The notes under the pieces: generated by a model | Told to the model about the DNA's origin: nothing | Databases searched by the model: none | The model's input: only the letters and a program-made list of their open reading frames with translations | Made by a program: the position numbers and the translations under genes | Shown here: positions 27,137 through 36,702 of the stretch, piece after piece | Numbering within the stretch: the stretch's first letter is position 1 | Layout of the letters: each line of letters starts with the position of its first letter | Origin: Kangiella shandongensis | GTDB taxonomy: Bacteria > Pseudomonadota > Gammaproteobacteria > Enterobacterales > Kangiellaceae | Direction: 5' to 3' | Assembly (NCBI RefSeq): GCF_020005365.1 | Contig: NZ_JACNML010000003.1 | Coordinates: 248,001 to 312,000 of the forward strand | Length of the DNA: 64,000 bases

Positions 27137-28684
27137 TTGAAGAACGCCACTCTCAGCCAGAAAGCGCCTTCTGTTGCCGGTAAACCTGCTGGTAGCTCGC
27201 CTGTGTCTCAATTTGCGGCGATCGATCTAGGCTCTAATAGTTTCCATTTGGCCATTGCACAGTTCGATGGCCACACCCTGCGTGTCATTGGACGCCTAAA
27301 GGAAAAGGTCCAGCTGGCTGCAGGCCTTGATCAAAACCACAAACTTTCAGATGAAGCCATACAACGCGGCCTCAATTGTTTGCAGCTATTTGCTGAACGT
27401 ATTCGCGATATTGATCGCTCCTATGTAACGGTCGTCGGCACCTACACGCTGAGGAAAGCTATAAATGCCGCAACCTTTGTCAAACAGGCTGAATCCATAC
27501 TGGGCCATACTATTGACATTCTTCCAGGCAGGGAAGAAGCACGTCTGATTTATGATGGGGTATCGCATAACCATCCTGATCTAAAGAAAGCACTGGTCAT
27601 TGATATTGGAGGCGGTAGTACTGAAATTATTTTAGGTGAACAGTTCAAGCCTGAAATTATGGATAGCTTATCGCTAGGCTGTGTCACCAGCAAAAAGTTT
27701 TTCCCTGATGGGAACATTACAGAAGATAATTTTAATGAAGCCGCTATGAACGCGGCAATTGAGGTCTCTGAGGTTAAAAAGTTCTACGATAAAATACACT
27801 GGGAGCATTGCCTTGGTGCTTCTGGAAGTATTGAGTCGGTTTATAAAGTGCTATTCGACTTAAACTTGGCTCAAGGATTTATCACCTTTGACCATCTGAA
27901 AATCTTAAAGCAAAAGCTCATCGATATCGGTGACTTCAACAAGGTTCAGTTTTCAGGTCTCACCGAGAGTCGCAAGAGTACCTTTACGAGTGGCGTGGCT
28001 ATTTTATACGGGTTGTTCGACACGCTGAACATCGACAAGATGCATATAGCGGATGCATCCCTCAGAGAAGGGATATTATTAGAGCTGGTGGAAGAATTAA
28101 AAGGGAATGATATTCGCCACCAGACCGTCCATAGTCTGATGCATCGCTTTAACGTCGATCAGGAGCACGCCTTTCAAGTTAAACAAAGTGCCCAACTCAT
28201 TTTCGAGCAGACAGCTGATCTGTGGGGAATTTACGATCCCATATACAAAAACTATCTGGACTGGGCCTGTGACCTTCACGAAGTCGGTCTATCCATCAGT
28301 TTCTCCAAGCTGCGAATGCACAGCGCTTACATAGTCCAGTATGGCGATATGCCGGGTTTTAGCCAGCAGACTAAAGACTCCCTTGCTGCAATCATCGCCA
28401 ATCAAAAGAAAAAGCTCTACCCTGAGCAGCTGGATAATAAATACGATCCTCAGCCTGCGCTATTAGCTATCGTCAGAATTTTACGCTTAGCCATTTTATT
28501 TAATGTTAAACGAGATAATCACAACATTCATGAGCTCCATTTTATCCCTGAAGGTCAGCAGGGTTTAGTCATTCAAATCCCTGAGCGATGGGCCAGCGAA
28601 CACCTCTTAGTTATTGCCGAATTGAACCGTGAAGCAGGCTATTTAAGCGACCACCAAAAATCACTGACCATTGAAATTGTTTAA
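27137..28684 (+). CDS. ppx: Exopolyphosphatase (Ppx/GppA family)
   Basis: The product is 515 residues. It starts at TTG, with AAGGA 8 bases upstream. The ASKHA-fold phosphate loops AIDLGSNSFHLAI and VIDIGGGSTEIILG are present, followed by a C-terminal HD-type helical region (HEVGLSISF near residue 380). It hydrolyses terminal phosphate from polyphosphate, or from pppGpp in GppA. The convergent neighbour ppk makes polyphosphate, which favours Ppx. The stop codons overlap by 4 bases. Confidence 0.93.
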   Translation: MKNATLSQKAPSVAGKPAGSSPVSQFAAIDLGSNSFHLAIAQFDGHTLRVIGRLKEKVQLAAGLDQNHKLSDEAIQRGLNCLQLFAERIRDIDRSYVTVVGTYTLRKAINAATFVKQAESILGHTIDILPGREEARLIYDGVSHNHPDLKKALVIDIGGGSTEIILGEQFKPEIMDSLSLGCVTSKKFFPDGNITEDNFNEAAMNAAIEVSEVKKFYDKIHWEHCLGASGSIESVYKVLFDLNLAQGFITFDHLKILKQKLIDIGDFNKVQFSGLTESRKSTFTSGVAILYGLFDTLNIDKMHIADASLREGILLELVEELKGNDIRHQTVHSLMHRFNVDQEHAFQVKQSAQLIFEQTADLWGIYDPIYKNYLDWACDLHEVGLSISFSKLRMHSAYIVQYGDMPGFSQQTKDSLAAIIANQKKKLYPEQLDNKYDPQPALLAIVRILRLAILFNVKRDNHNIHELHFIPEGQQGLVIQIPERWASEHLLVIAELNREAGYLSDHQKSLTIEIV

Positions 28685-30828
28685 TGAGCCAGTTTCTCAA
28701 GCAGCACCTGTTGAACTTTAGTCTCTGCTGAACAGTTTGAATCAAAAAGCCGATAGTCACCGCCCGTTTGCAGCATCCAGCTCTGCCTTTTATCCGCCAG
28801 CATTAAATTCAGCTCATCCATCATACGTTGCTTTAAATCGGCCTGTAAGATGGGAAAGCAGGTTTCGACACGATGGTATAGGTTACGCTCCATCCAGTCC
28901 GCTGATGCAGCATACAGATTCTCTTCACCGTTATTGTAGAAATAATACACCCGGGAGTGTTCCAGGAAACGTCCAATAATGGAGCGTACGCGAATATTCT
29001 CGGATACACCTTTTATGCCGGGAGACAAACAGCACACGCCACGTACAATTAAATCAATGTCAACGCCAGCGATGGATGCTCGGTATAGAGCTTCTATCAG
29101 AGACTGATCGGTTAACGAGTTCAGCTTGATAATCATGCGCCCCTTTTTTCCTGCCAAAGCATGCTGGGTTTCACGATCCACGGCAGCCAGTAAGTTTTTG
29201 TGTAAAGTAAATGGCGCATGCCAGAGCTGATTTAGCTCGTAAACCTTGCCCATCCCGGTTAATTGCTGGAATACTTTATGCACATCTTCACAAATCTGTG
29301 GATCGCTGGTTAATAGACTGTAATCGGTATAGAGACGAGCATTACCGGCATGATAGTTACCGGTCCCTAAGTGCACATAACGCGTCAGCTTTTTACTTTT
29401 CCCTTCCCTGCGCACTACCAGCGACATTTTGGCATGTGTCTTATACCCAACCACACCATAAACCACCAGAACACCGGCCTCCTGCAGTTTCTGTGCCAGC
29501 TCAATATTATCCGCTTCATCGAAACGAGCTCGCAGCTCAACCACCGCCGTTACTTCCTTACCAGCATGAGAAGCATCAATCAATGCTTCAACTATCGCCG
29601 ACTGACTACCGGTGCGATACAGGGTTTGCTTGATAGCCAGTACCGCGGGATCTGAAGCGGCCTGCCGCACTAGATCAATGACGGGCTGAAAACTTTGATA
29701 CGGGTGATGCAGCAAAATATCCCGTTCCGCCATGATCTCATACACCCCTCGACGAGCGATATCAGAGGGCACTTTTGGAGTAAAGCCCACAAACTTCAAG
29801 TCCGGCCTGTCCACCAGCTCAGGCAATGACATAAGTCGATTCAAATTGACAGGCCCATTTACCCGATACAGCTCATCTGAAGTTAAGTTACACTTCTGTA
29901 GTAAAAAATTTGTTATTTTATTCGGGCACGATTCACTAACCTCCAAACGGACCGCAGCACCAAAGTTCCTCGATTGCAGTTCTCGTTTTAAGGCACTGGC
30001 TAAATCTTCGATGGTGTTTTCCTCCAGCAATAAATCACTATCCCGCGTTAAGCGAAACTGGTAGCAACCGTGGATATCCATGCCCGGGAATAAATCTTCA
30101 GCGAACTCAGAAATGATCGAAGATAAGTATACAAAATTATGCTCTTTCGTTCCCCCAACCTTTTCAGGGAGTTCGACAATACGAGGCAGAGATCGTGGCA
30201 TATGCAGGACAGCATATTCCAAATCACGCCCAAAGGCGTCATTACCATGCAGATGTAACAGGAAATGCAGACTTTTGTTTACCAGACGAGGAAATGGATG
30301 CGCCAGATCGAGGCTGATCGGACTGATAACTGGCATCACCTGATGTTTAAAATACTTTTTCAGCCACTTATATTGCTCATCATTCCATTCATTGGAGGGA
30401 AGAAACTGTATCGACTCCTCGGCCAGTTTAGGTAAAAGCTCTTGATTAAAAATACGATATTGCTCATCAACCAGTTTATGTGCTCTTTCTGTAATCTCCC
30501 TGAGGACTTCTTCTGTCGATGCGCCGTTTAAACTCGGCTTGGTATCGCCACGGGCCAGATCATGCCTAAGCCCCGCGACTCGAACTTCAAAAAACTCATC
30601 CAGATTACTACTACAAATAAAAATGAAGCGAATTCGCTCAAGAAGAGGAATGCTCGGGTCTAAAGCTTGTTGTAAGACTCGCCAGTTAAAAGCCAATAAA
30701 CTCAGCTCTCGGTTTAAGTAATACTGCGAGTCAGATAGATTCATTCCCCTGAGTGTATCAAAGGATAGAGGAGCAGTCTCTCCTGGTGGTATTGGCAAGG
30801 TAGAAGCCTTGGATAGAGTCTTTTCCAT
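28681..30828 (-). CDS. ppk1: Polyphosphate kinase 1
   Basis: The product is 715 residues. The N-domain begins YLNRELSLLAFNWRVL. The phosphorylated histidine lies in YKTHAKMSLVVRREG and the second conserved histidine in RYVHLGTGNYHAGNARLYTD. This is the standard PPK1 that makes polyphosphate from ATP at the membrane. It converges on ppx. The start at 30828 lacks a clear ribosome-binding site; the next in-frame ATG, in MNLSDSQ about 28 codons later, is an alternative. Confidence 0.96.
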   Translation of the reverse strand: MEKTLSKASTLPIPPGETAPLSFDTLRGMNLSDSQYYLNRELSLLAFNWRVLQQALDPSIPLLERIRFIFICSSNLDEFFEVRVAGLRHDLARGDTKPSLNGASTEEVLREITERAHKLVDEQYRIFNQELLPKLAEESIQFLPSNEWNDEQYKWLKKYFKHQVMPVISPISLDLAHPFPRLVNKSLHFLLHLHGNDAFGRDLEYAVLHMPRSLPRIVELPEKVGGTKEHNFVYLSSIISEFAEDLFPGMDIHGCYQFRLTRDSDLLLEENTIEDLASALKRELQSRNFGAAVRLEVSESCPNKITNFLLQKCNLTSDELYRVNGPVNLNRLMSLPELVDRPDLKFVGFTPKVPSDIARRGVYEIMAERDILLHHPYQSFQPVIDLVRQAASDPAVLAIKQTLYRTGSQSAIVEALIDASHAGKEVTAVVELRARFDEADNIELAQKLQEAGVLVVYGVVGYKTHAKMSLVVRREGKSKKLTRYVHLGTGNYHAGNARLYTDYSLLTSDPQICEDVHKVFQQLTGMGKVYELNQLWHAPFTLHKNLLAAVDRETQHALAGKKGRMIIKLNSLTDQSLIEALYRASIAGVDIDLIVRGVCCLSPGIKGVSENIRVRSIIGRFLEHSRVYYFYNNGEENLYAASADWMERNLYHRVETCFPILQADLKQRMMDELNLMLADKRQSWMLQTGGDYRLFDSNCSAETKVQQVLLEKLAH

Positions 30829-30928
30829 GAAGGGGGTACCAATTCAAAAATGACTCCTCGAATATAGCAATTTTGTATTAGAGCCACAGCGTACTTATAT
30901 GACACTTTTGTGACTCTAACGTTCCCAA

Positions 30929-31756
30929 TCACCCCTTTTTCCAAATATTTTTGCGCTTGCTACCACGTGGTTTCGGCTGTGACTTACGAGCCTGTACTTC
31001 AAGGTCAACGAGCTCAGCAAGTTGCTGAATCTGTGTTTCATTTAAATCCATCCAGCGACCACGACTTAAACTCTTAGGCAAGTCAATCGGTCCATATTGA
31101 ATCCGTATCAGCCGCGATACGTCAACGCCCTGTGACAGCCACAATTTCCGCACTTCTCGGTTCTTACCTTCAGATAAACCGACTTCGTACCACTGGTTAG
31201 AGCCTTCGCCACCGCCCGGCTGAATATAATTGAAGTGGCACATATCGCCATCAATCAAAACTCCAGACTTAAGGTTCTCCAACATTTCATCCGTAACCTG
31301 CCCGTGAATGCGCACCGCATACTTACGTTCAACCTGGTACGAAGGATGCATTAACCGATGGGCCAGCTCGCCGTTATTGGTAAATAACAACAGTCCCGTT
31401 GTGTTGATATCCAACCTGCCGATACTAATCCATCGTCCAAACTTGGTATTGGGTAAGCGATCAAAAACGGTTGGCCGCCCTTCCGGATCTTTCTGTGTCG
31501 ATACTTCATCCAATGGTTTGTGGTAAGCGATAATGCGAGTATACACCTCGTCCGAAGGCTTAATTTTAATGACTCGGCCGTCAACTCGAATGGTGTCCTT
31601 GTCTGTCGCCCTTTCTCCAAGCTCAGCAATTGAACCATTAACACTGACACGACCATTGGCAATCCATTTTTCGATTTCCCGTCTGGAACCTAAACCGGCA
31701 TTAGCCAGAATTTTCTGTAACTTTTCAGATCTGTTATCAGATCGCTGCTTTGACAT
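30929..31756 (-). CDS. rluB: 23S rRNA pseudouridine(2605) synthase
   Basis: The product is 275 residues. The N-terminal S4 domain (EKLQKILANAGLGSRREIEKWI) is followed by the catalytic GRLDINTTGLLLFTN motif with the essential aspartate, then a basic C-terminal tail (QPKPRGSKRKNIWKKG). This is the RluB subgroup. It follows scpB and a CheY-like gene, close to the common scpA-scpB-rluB order. Confidence 0.94.
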   Translation of the reverse strand: MSKQRSDNRSEKLQKILANAGLGSRREIEKWIANGRVSVNGSIAELGERATDKDTIRVDGRVIKIKPSDEVYTRIIAYHKPLDEVSTQKDPEGRPTVFDRLPNTKFGRWISIGRLDINTTGLLLFTNNGELAHRLMHPSYQVERKYAVRIHGQVTDEMLENLKSGVLIDGDMCHFNYIQPGGGEGSNQWYEVGLSEGKNREVRKLWLSQGVDVSRLIRIQYGPIDLPKSLSRGRWMDLNETQIQQLAELVDLEVQARKSQPKPRGSKRKNIWKKG

Positions 31757-31849
31757 AGTGATGAACTTATCTTGAGTATTAGGCTAATTTTAGGCTTTTA
31801 ACCGCAAACAGTCGAGCAAGAACTCGACTAAATCCCCAAAGAATAAGAT

Positions 31850-32377
31850 TTAGGAAGCCAGGCGTTGTATCCGTCTGTGATCGTCGATAAAGTTTTCAAG
31901 GCGATGAAAAACGTCATATCGAGTAAATGGTTTTTTGATAAAATCATCGGCACCAATACGTTCAGCGTAGTATCTTTCCGTTGCCAGGGCGTTGCCACTA
32001 ATCATAATAACCGGTATATGCTGGGTCAGCGGACTTTTACGCAGTGCTCGCAGTACCTGAAAACCATTAATACCGGGGAGAACTATATCAAGAAAAATAA
32101 GATCTGGGAGCTGCTTTTTAATTAACTGAATACCAGATTCACCATCGTAAGCAACAGAAACATCGTACCGATTCTGCTCCAACATTTTTTTCAACATGCT
32201 GCAAACAGTCTTGGAATCATCGATGATTAGCATCCGGGTGCCCGCCAGAGCATTAATCCGCTGACGGTGACGTCTTTCGACAAAGCTATCCTGCTGACCG
32301 ACGACTTCTGCTCGATGCGTCGTTAAACTGGTACGAATTTTACTTAAAAGACTCAAAGCAACCTCACCACAAGCCAT
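31850..32377 (-). CDS. Single-domain response regulator with an N-terminal extension
   Basis: The product is 175 residues. About 48 N-terminal residues of no recognised domain precede a CheY-like receiver: LIIDDSKTV, DLIFLDIVLPGINGF with the phospho-acceptor, MISGNA and FIKKPF. The receiver resembles those of the PilG/PilH twitching or chemosensory systems, but no such partner is nearby. It sits between scpB and rluB. There is no output domain, so it probably acts by protein contact. Confidence 0.85.
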   Translation of the reverse strand: MACGEVALSLLSKIRTSLTTHRAEVVGQQDSFVERRHRQRINALAGTRMLIIDDSKTVCSMLKKMLEQNRYDVSVAYDGESGIQLIKKQLPDLIFLDIVLPGINGFQVLRALRKSPLTQHIPVIMISGNALATERYYAERIGADDFIKKPFTRYDVFHRLENFIDDHRRIQRLAS

Positions 32378-32470
32378 TGATTTTCTTAATGGTGAGAAAA
32401 GTATAGATAAAATTGATTATGAAAACCTAGTATTACTTATCAGTTTGATAAATTCAGGCTATGGAATAAG

Positions 32471-33328
32471 TCAATCTTGCAACTCAGTCGGCTTTAAACT
32501 CGGTTCACTCTCTTCTTCTCCTTCTGACGACACCTGATCTTCCTGTTTGTGCTCGTCTTTGTCATCATCAGGAAACATCGTCTCGGCTTCATCATCTGCA
32601 CTCGACTCAGCCTGCTCTTCTGGTTCCGGACTGTCAGACTCAGATTCATCTATCCCCCCAGACGTTTCATCCTTAGTATTCTCATCGAACTCTCCATCAT
32701 TGTCCGTATTTTCTTGAGAGGTATCGTCTTCCGTTTGCTTCGAACTTTCCCCCTCATCCTCGTCCTGCTCAAACTTTAGCTCAGGATTCAGGTTATCCAG
32801 ATCCTTGATTTCAGCCAACGATGGCAACTCATCCAGACTTTTCAGGCCAAAATAGTCTAAAAACTGCTTGGTTGTCGCATACAGAGCAGGTTTACCCGGC
32901 ACATCACGGTGCCCAACCACGCGAATCCACTCGCGCTCCAGCAACGTTTTAACGATTGAACTACTGACACCAACGCCACGTACCTGCTCAATATCACTCC
33001 TTGTGGTGGGTTGGCGGTAAGCGATTAACGATAGAGTTTCAAGCAAAGCTCTGGAGTAACGAGAAGGTCTTTCTTCCCATAGTTTAGCCACCCACTCCGC
33101 GTACTCTTGACGGGCCTGATAACGAAAACCTGTAGCGACCTCAACCAGCTCAATGCCCCGCCCTGTAGCTTCTTCCTGTAACATGGACAACGCTTTGGTT
33201 ACATCAGTGGTTTGCACTTTATCCTCATCGGAAAAAAGCTGGACCATGCGCTCTTTAGATAAAGAACTGCCGGCTGCCATCAATGCAGCTTCAATAATGC
33301 ATTTTATTTTATCGATACTCATACTCAT
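32471..33328 (-). CDS. scpB: Segregation and condensation protein B
   Basis: The product is 285 residues. The first 180 hold the paired winged-helix domains of ScpB (IKCIIEAALMAAG, LLETLSLIAYRQPTTRSDIEQVRG, GHRDVPGKPALYATT). After that comes an Asp/Glu/Ser-rich tail of about 100 residues, seen in many gammaproteobacterial ScpB proteins. With ScpA and SMC it forms the condensin complex. Its start overlaps the scpA stop by 4 bases. Confidence 0.95.
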   Translation of the reverse strand: MSMSIDKIKCIIEAALMAAGSSLSKERMVQLFSDEDKVQTTDVTKALSMLQEEATGRGIELVEVATGFRYQARQEYAEWVAKLWEERPSRYSRALLETLSLIAYRQPTTRSDIEQVRGVGVSSSIVKTLLEREWIRVVGHRDVPGKPALYATTKQFLDYFGLKSLDELPSLAEIKDLDNLNPELKFEQDEDEGESSKQTEDDTSQENTDNDGEFDENTKDETSGGIDESESDSPEPEEQAESSADDEAETMFPDDDKDEHKQEDQVSSEGEEESEPSLKPTELQD

Positions 33329-34251
33329 GCTTGATCGCTTGTAGTCTCTATATCGGCCAAAGCCTCATCAATGTCTTCTTCACCTTCTATACTGCCACTG
33401 GTCTTCGCTCTGACATGAATGGGCCCATAACCATCGGATTGAATAATCTCCAGCAAAGACTCCTTGGTTAACTCCATGATAGCCAAAAAGGTCACGACTA
33501 CGCCAGCTCGCCCCTCCTGCGGATCGAATAACTTGGCAAAGTCGGTAAAGCTTTTCGCCGATATACGCTCCAACACTTTTCCCATCCGCTCGCGCACGGA
33601 TAACGCCTCAAACTTAACCTGGTGACTGGAGAACATTTCTGCCCGCTTCAATACGTCTCGCAATGCGACCAGAAGCTCTTTCATATCAACTTCTGGCTCC
33701 GGCTTGATGATATTCATATCGGGCTTTTTAACATTGACTGAATAGACATCCCGGCCCATACGTGGCAATTCATCAATATCTTCTGCGGCTTGCTTAAACT
33801 GCTCGTACTCCTGTAAGCGTCGAATCAGATCAGCTCGTGGATCTTCCTCATCCTCATCCTCAACTTCTGGGCGAGGCAATAAAACGCGGCTTTTAATCTC
33901 AGCCAACATAGCAGCCATCACCAGATACTCAGCAGCCAGCTCAAGCTGCAATGCCTTCATCAATTCCACATATTCCATGTATTGCTCAGTAATGTGAGCA
34001 ATCGGAATATTGAGAATATCGAGGTTCTGGCGTTTAATAAGGTAAAGCAGTAAATCTAAAGGTCCTTCAAAAGCCTCGAGAAATACTTCCAACGCATCGG
34101 GCGGGATATACAGGTCTTGCGGAAACTCCTCAACCTGTTCACCATCGACCAGAGCAAAAGGCATTTCCTCCTGTACATGATCAGGATCTGAATGCTCTTG
34201 CTCAACAGCCTCTTGCTTTTCTTGGTTTGACTCGCCCGTCGACTCTGTCAT
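33325..34251 (-). CDS. scpA: Segregation and condensation protein A
   Basis: The product is 308 residues, a kleisin. The N-terminal block FEGPLDLLLYLIKRQNLDI and MEYVELMKALQLELAAEYLVMAA are diagnostic, and the C-terminal winged helix contains VTFLAIMELTKESLLEI. The first 50 residues are acidic and not part of the core. It lies 15 bases downstream of trpS and overlaps scpB. Confidence 0.96.
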   Translation of the reverse strand: MTESTGESNQEKQEAVEQEHSDPDHVQEEMPFALVDGEQVEEFPQDLYIPPDALEVFLEAFEGPLDLLLYLIKRQNLDILNIPIAHITEQYMEYVELMKALQLELAAEYLVMAAMLAEIKSRVLLPRPEVEDEDEEDPRADLIRRLQEYEQFKQAAEDIDELPRMGRDVYSVNVKKPDMNIIKPEPEVDMKELLVALRDVLKRAEMFSSHQVKFEALSVRERMGKVLERISAKSFTDFAKLFDPQEGRAGVVVTFLAIMELTKESLLEIIQSDGYGPIHVRAKTSGSIEGEEDIDEALADIETTSDQA

Positions 34252-34266
34252 CTACTGTGGTCTCGT

Positions 34267-35484
34267 TTATTTATAGGAAAGCCCCATCGCCTGGCGCACA
34301 TCGTCCATGGTCTCGCGCGCAACATCTCGCGCTTTATCACACCCTTCGGATACAATGTTACGAACAATCTCTGGGCTTTCTTCATATTCTTTTGCACGCT
34401 CAACAAATTGTTGTTGTTCAGCGCATACACCATCGATCACCGGTTGTTTACACTCAACGCAACCAATCCCCGCTGTGGTGCAACCTTTTTGAACCCACTC
34501 TTTAACTTCATCAGAAGAGTAAATCTTGTGGAACTCCCAGACAGGACACTTCTCTGGGTCACCCGGGTCGTCACGGCGAACTCGTGCCGGATCGGTCGGC
34601 ATGGTACGAATTTTCTTCTCCACCGATTCTCGAGGTTCACGCATGGAAATCGCATTGCCGTAAGACTTGGACATCTTGTGTCCATCCAGACCAGGCATTT
34701 TCGAAACTGGCGTCAATAACGCTTTTGGCTCGGGTAAGATCACTTTTCCCGCACCATCAAGGTAACCGTATAGACGCTCACGATCATTGAGTGAAATATT
34801 GGCCTGAGATTCAACCAGTGCCTGAGCAGTTTCCAGCGCAGCATGATCGCCCTCTTCCTGAAACTTCTTGCGCAAGTTTTTATATAACTTAGCGTTCTTC
34901 TTACCCATTTTCTTAATAGCCTGGGTCACTTTGTCCTCAAAGCCTGGCTCTTTACCGTAAAAGTGATTAAAGCGACGCGCCGCTTCACGAGTCATTTCAA
35001 CATGCGGCACCTGATCGGCCCCGACAGGTACATTGCCCGCACGATAAACAAGAATATCCGCGGCCTGTAACAATGGGTAGCCAAGAAAACCGTAAGTTGA
35101 TAAATCCTTGTTTTTCAACTTTTCCTGCTGCTCTTTATAAGTCGGTACTCGCTCCAACCAGCCAAGAGGAGTCGTCATCGACATCAACAGGTGCAGTTCC
35201 GCATGCTCTGGGACTCGCGACTGCACAAAAATAGTCGACGCACTTGGGTTAATACCCGCTGCCAACCAGTCAATAACGGTGTCCCAAACGTACCCTTCAA
35301 TATGTGAAGTATCATCATAATTTGTGGTTAAGGCATGCCAATCAGCCACCATGAAAAAGCACTCATACTCATGCTGCATTTGTGCCCAGTTTTTTAAAAC
35401 ACCGTGATAATGCCCAAGATGTAACGGTCCCGTAGGACGCATGCCTGATAGTACGCGCTGTTGACCAACTGCTATAGAACTCAA
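34267..35484 (-). CDS. trpS: Tryptophan--tRNA ligase
   Basis: The product is 405 residues of a class I synthetase. The HIGH-type motif is GPLHLGHYHG near residue 18 and the KMSKS motif is GHKMSKSYGN. The protein is longer than the 334-residue E. coli enzyme because of a segment in the C-terminal half with four cysteines (GIGCVECKQP and nearby). This longer form is common in Gammaproteobacteria outside the enterics. It is the first gene of the trpS-scpA-scpB run. Confidence 0.96.
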   Translation of the reverse strand: MSSIAVGQQRVLSGMRPTGPLHLGHYHGVLKNWAQMQHEYECFFMVADWHALTTNYDDTSHIEGYVWDTVIDWLAAGINPSASTIFVQSRVPEHAELHLLMSMTTPLGWLERVPTYKEQQEKLKNKDLSTYGFLGYPLLQAADILVYRAGNVPVGADQVPHVEMTREAARRFNHFYGKEPGFEDKVTQAIKKMGKKNAKLYKNLRKKFQEEGDHAALETAQALVESQANISLNDRERLYGYLDGAGKVILPEPKALLTPVSKMPGLDGHKMSKSYGNAISMREPRESVEKKIRTMPTDPARVRRDDPGDPEKCPVWEFHKIYSSDEVKEWVQKGCTTAGIGCVECKQPVIDGVCAEQQQFVERAKEYEESPEIVRNIVSEGCDKARDVARETMDDVRQAMGLSYK

Positions 35485-35634
35485 TGGATTTCCTTTGAAA
35501 TTTTTTATAGAAAATACTTAAGACTGCCCATTATAACGAGAACATTCAAAAACGCTATATTTCTGTCCTTATCTCTGCCTACACCAACAAAACTTCAAGT
35601 AGTTAGCAAAAACAGTATAAAAAACATTCAGCTG

Positions 35635-35662
35635 TTGACAAAACAAAATACGTGCATATACA
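35635..35662 (+). promoter_or_regulatory. Sigma-70 promoter of the marR operon, predicting a leaderless message
   Basis: TTGACA (35635-35640) and TATACA (35657-35662) are separated by 16 bases. The marR ATG at 35671 lies only 8 bases beyond the -10, so transcription would start within 1-3 bases of the ATG. No ribosome-binding site is visible before that ATG. Confidence 0.7.
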
Positions 35663-35670
35663 CTTAAAGT

Positions 35671-36048
35671 ATGAAGAATGCACCAGAATTCATTGAAACT
35701 AAAGATTGTCATTGCCTTGAAGCCAGGCGTAAAGCCAGAGCCTTGACTCGTCTGTATGAAGAAAAGCTACGCCCTTTTGGACTGCGAGCAACTCAATTTT
35801 CCGTACTGGCAACATTAAAGCTCAAGGGGCCCATGCCCGTCACTGAGCTGGCTGACTTTCTGGTGCTGGAGCGCACCACCATGACCCGTGGTGCTGCCGT
35901 GATGGCAAAGCACGGCTGGATCAAGCCAGCGCCCTCGGAAGATGCCCGCGTTAGAGCCTGGCAACTGACAGAGCAGGGCCGACAGAAACTGGCAGAAGCC
36001 TTTCCTGCCTGGAAAGAAGTTCAGCAACAAATTGATAAAGGTCAATAA
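35671..36048 (+). CDS. MarR-family transcriptional regulator
   Basis: The product is 125 residues with a winged helix: GLRATQFSVLATL, MPVTELADFLVLERTTMTRGAAVMAKHGWI (helix-turn-helix plus recognition helix) and a wing around SEDARVRAWQLTEQGR. An early DCHCLEARRKA segment with two cysteines could sense electrophiles or oxidants; that is inference. It heads an operon of GST, DUF1428 and VOC genes, which suggests control of a detoxification response, likely with autoregulation. It is expressed from a near-consensus promoter. Confidence 0.9.
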   Translation: MKNAPEFIETKDCHCLEARRKARALTRLYEEKLRPFGLRATQFSVLATLKLKGPMPVTELADFLVLERTTMTRGAAVMAKHGWIKPAPSEDARVRAWQLTEQGRQKLAEAFPAWKEVQQQIDKGQ

Positions 36049-36077
36049 CTTACTAACAGTAGTCAAAGGAGTATGAA

Positions 36078-36689
36078 ATGAAGCTGTACTATGCACAAAC
36101 CGCCAACTGTTATAAAACATGTGCAGTGGCGAAACATTTACAACTTCCAGTAGAGTTTATTCACGTAGATCTAGGACAGCTGGAACATAAAACGCCTGAT
36201 TTCCTCAGTAAAAATCCAAATGGTAAGGTGCCGGTTCTCGAAACGGATAACGGAACCCTGTGGGAGTCCACCGCCATCATGTGTCATTTTGCCCGCCAGG
36301 CAAAATCCGACTTATGGCCAGAGGATGAACGGCAGGTCGATGTAATGCGTTGGTTGAGTTGGGATATGGATAACTTCCTGCCTACTGCCGGTGTTTATTA
36401 TTTTGAAAACATCATTAAACCCCAGTTCGGCCTGGGCGAGCCGGATCAGGACGCAATAAAGAGTGCTGATAAAGACTTCTATCAGCATGCAAAAATTCTT
36501 GAGGACCATTTAGAAGCTCAAGAATTTCTTGTCGGTGACAGCCTGACCTTAGCCGATTTATCAGTCGCCGTCTTGCTACCTTATGCCGACAAGGCACAAA
36601 TCCCGCTCAACGGTTTTAGCAACATACAGCGTTGGCACGATAATTTAATGCAACTACCTGCCTGGCAGGCCCCTTTTCCAACAACTTAA
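36078..36689 (+). CDS. Glutathione S-transferase
   Basis: The product is 203 residues. The N-terminal thioredoxin fold has NCYKTCAVAKHL and the cis-proline/glutathione site NPNGKVPVLE, then WESTAIM. The C-terminal helical domain contains LVGDSLTLADLSVAVLLP. It has a strong AAGGAG site before its ATG and follows marR by 29 bases. Conjugation of electrophiles to glutathione is the family function; the substrate is unknown. Confidence 0.93.
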   Translation: MKLYYAQTANCYKTCAVAKHLQLPVEFIHVDLGQLEHKTPDFLSKNPNGKVPVLETDNGTLWESTAIMCHFARQAKSDLWPEDERQVDVMRWLSWDMDNFLPTAGVYYFENIIKPQFGLGEPDQDAIKSADKDFYQHAKILEDHLEAQEFLVGDSLTLADLSVAVLLPYADKAQIPLNGFSNIQRWHDNLMQLPAWQAPFPTT

Positions 36690-36702
36690 AAGGAGATGAG
36701 TT

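Noticed and set aside
35485-35634. Attenuator or T-box for trpS
   Set aside because: I see no Trp-codon run, no T-box sequence and no terminator before trpS.
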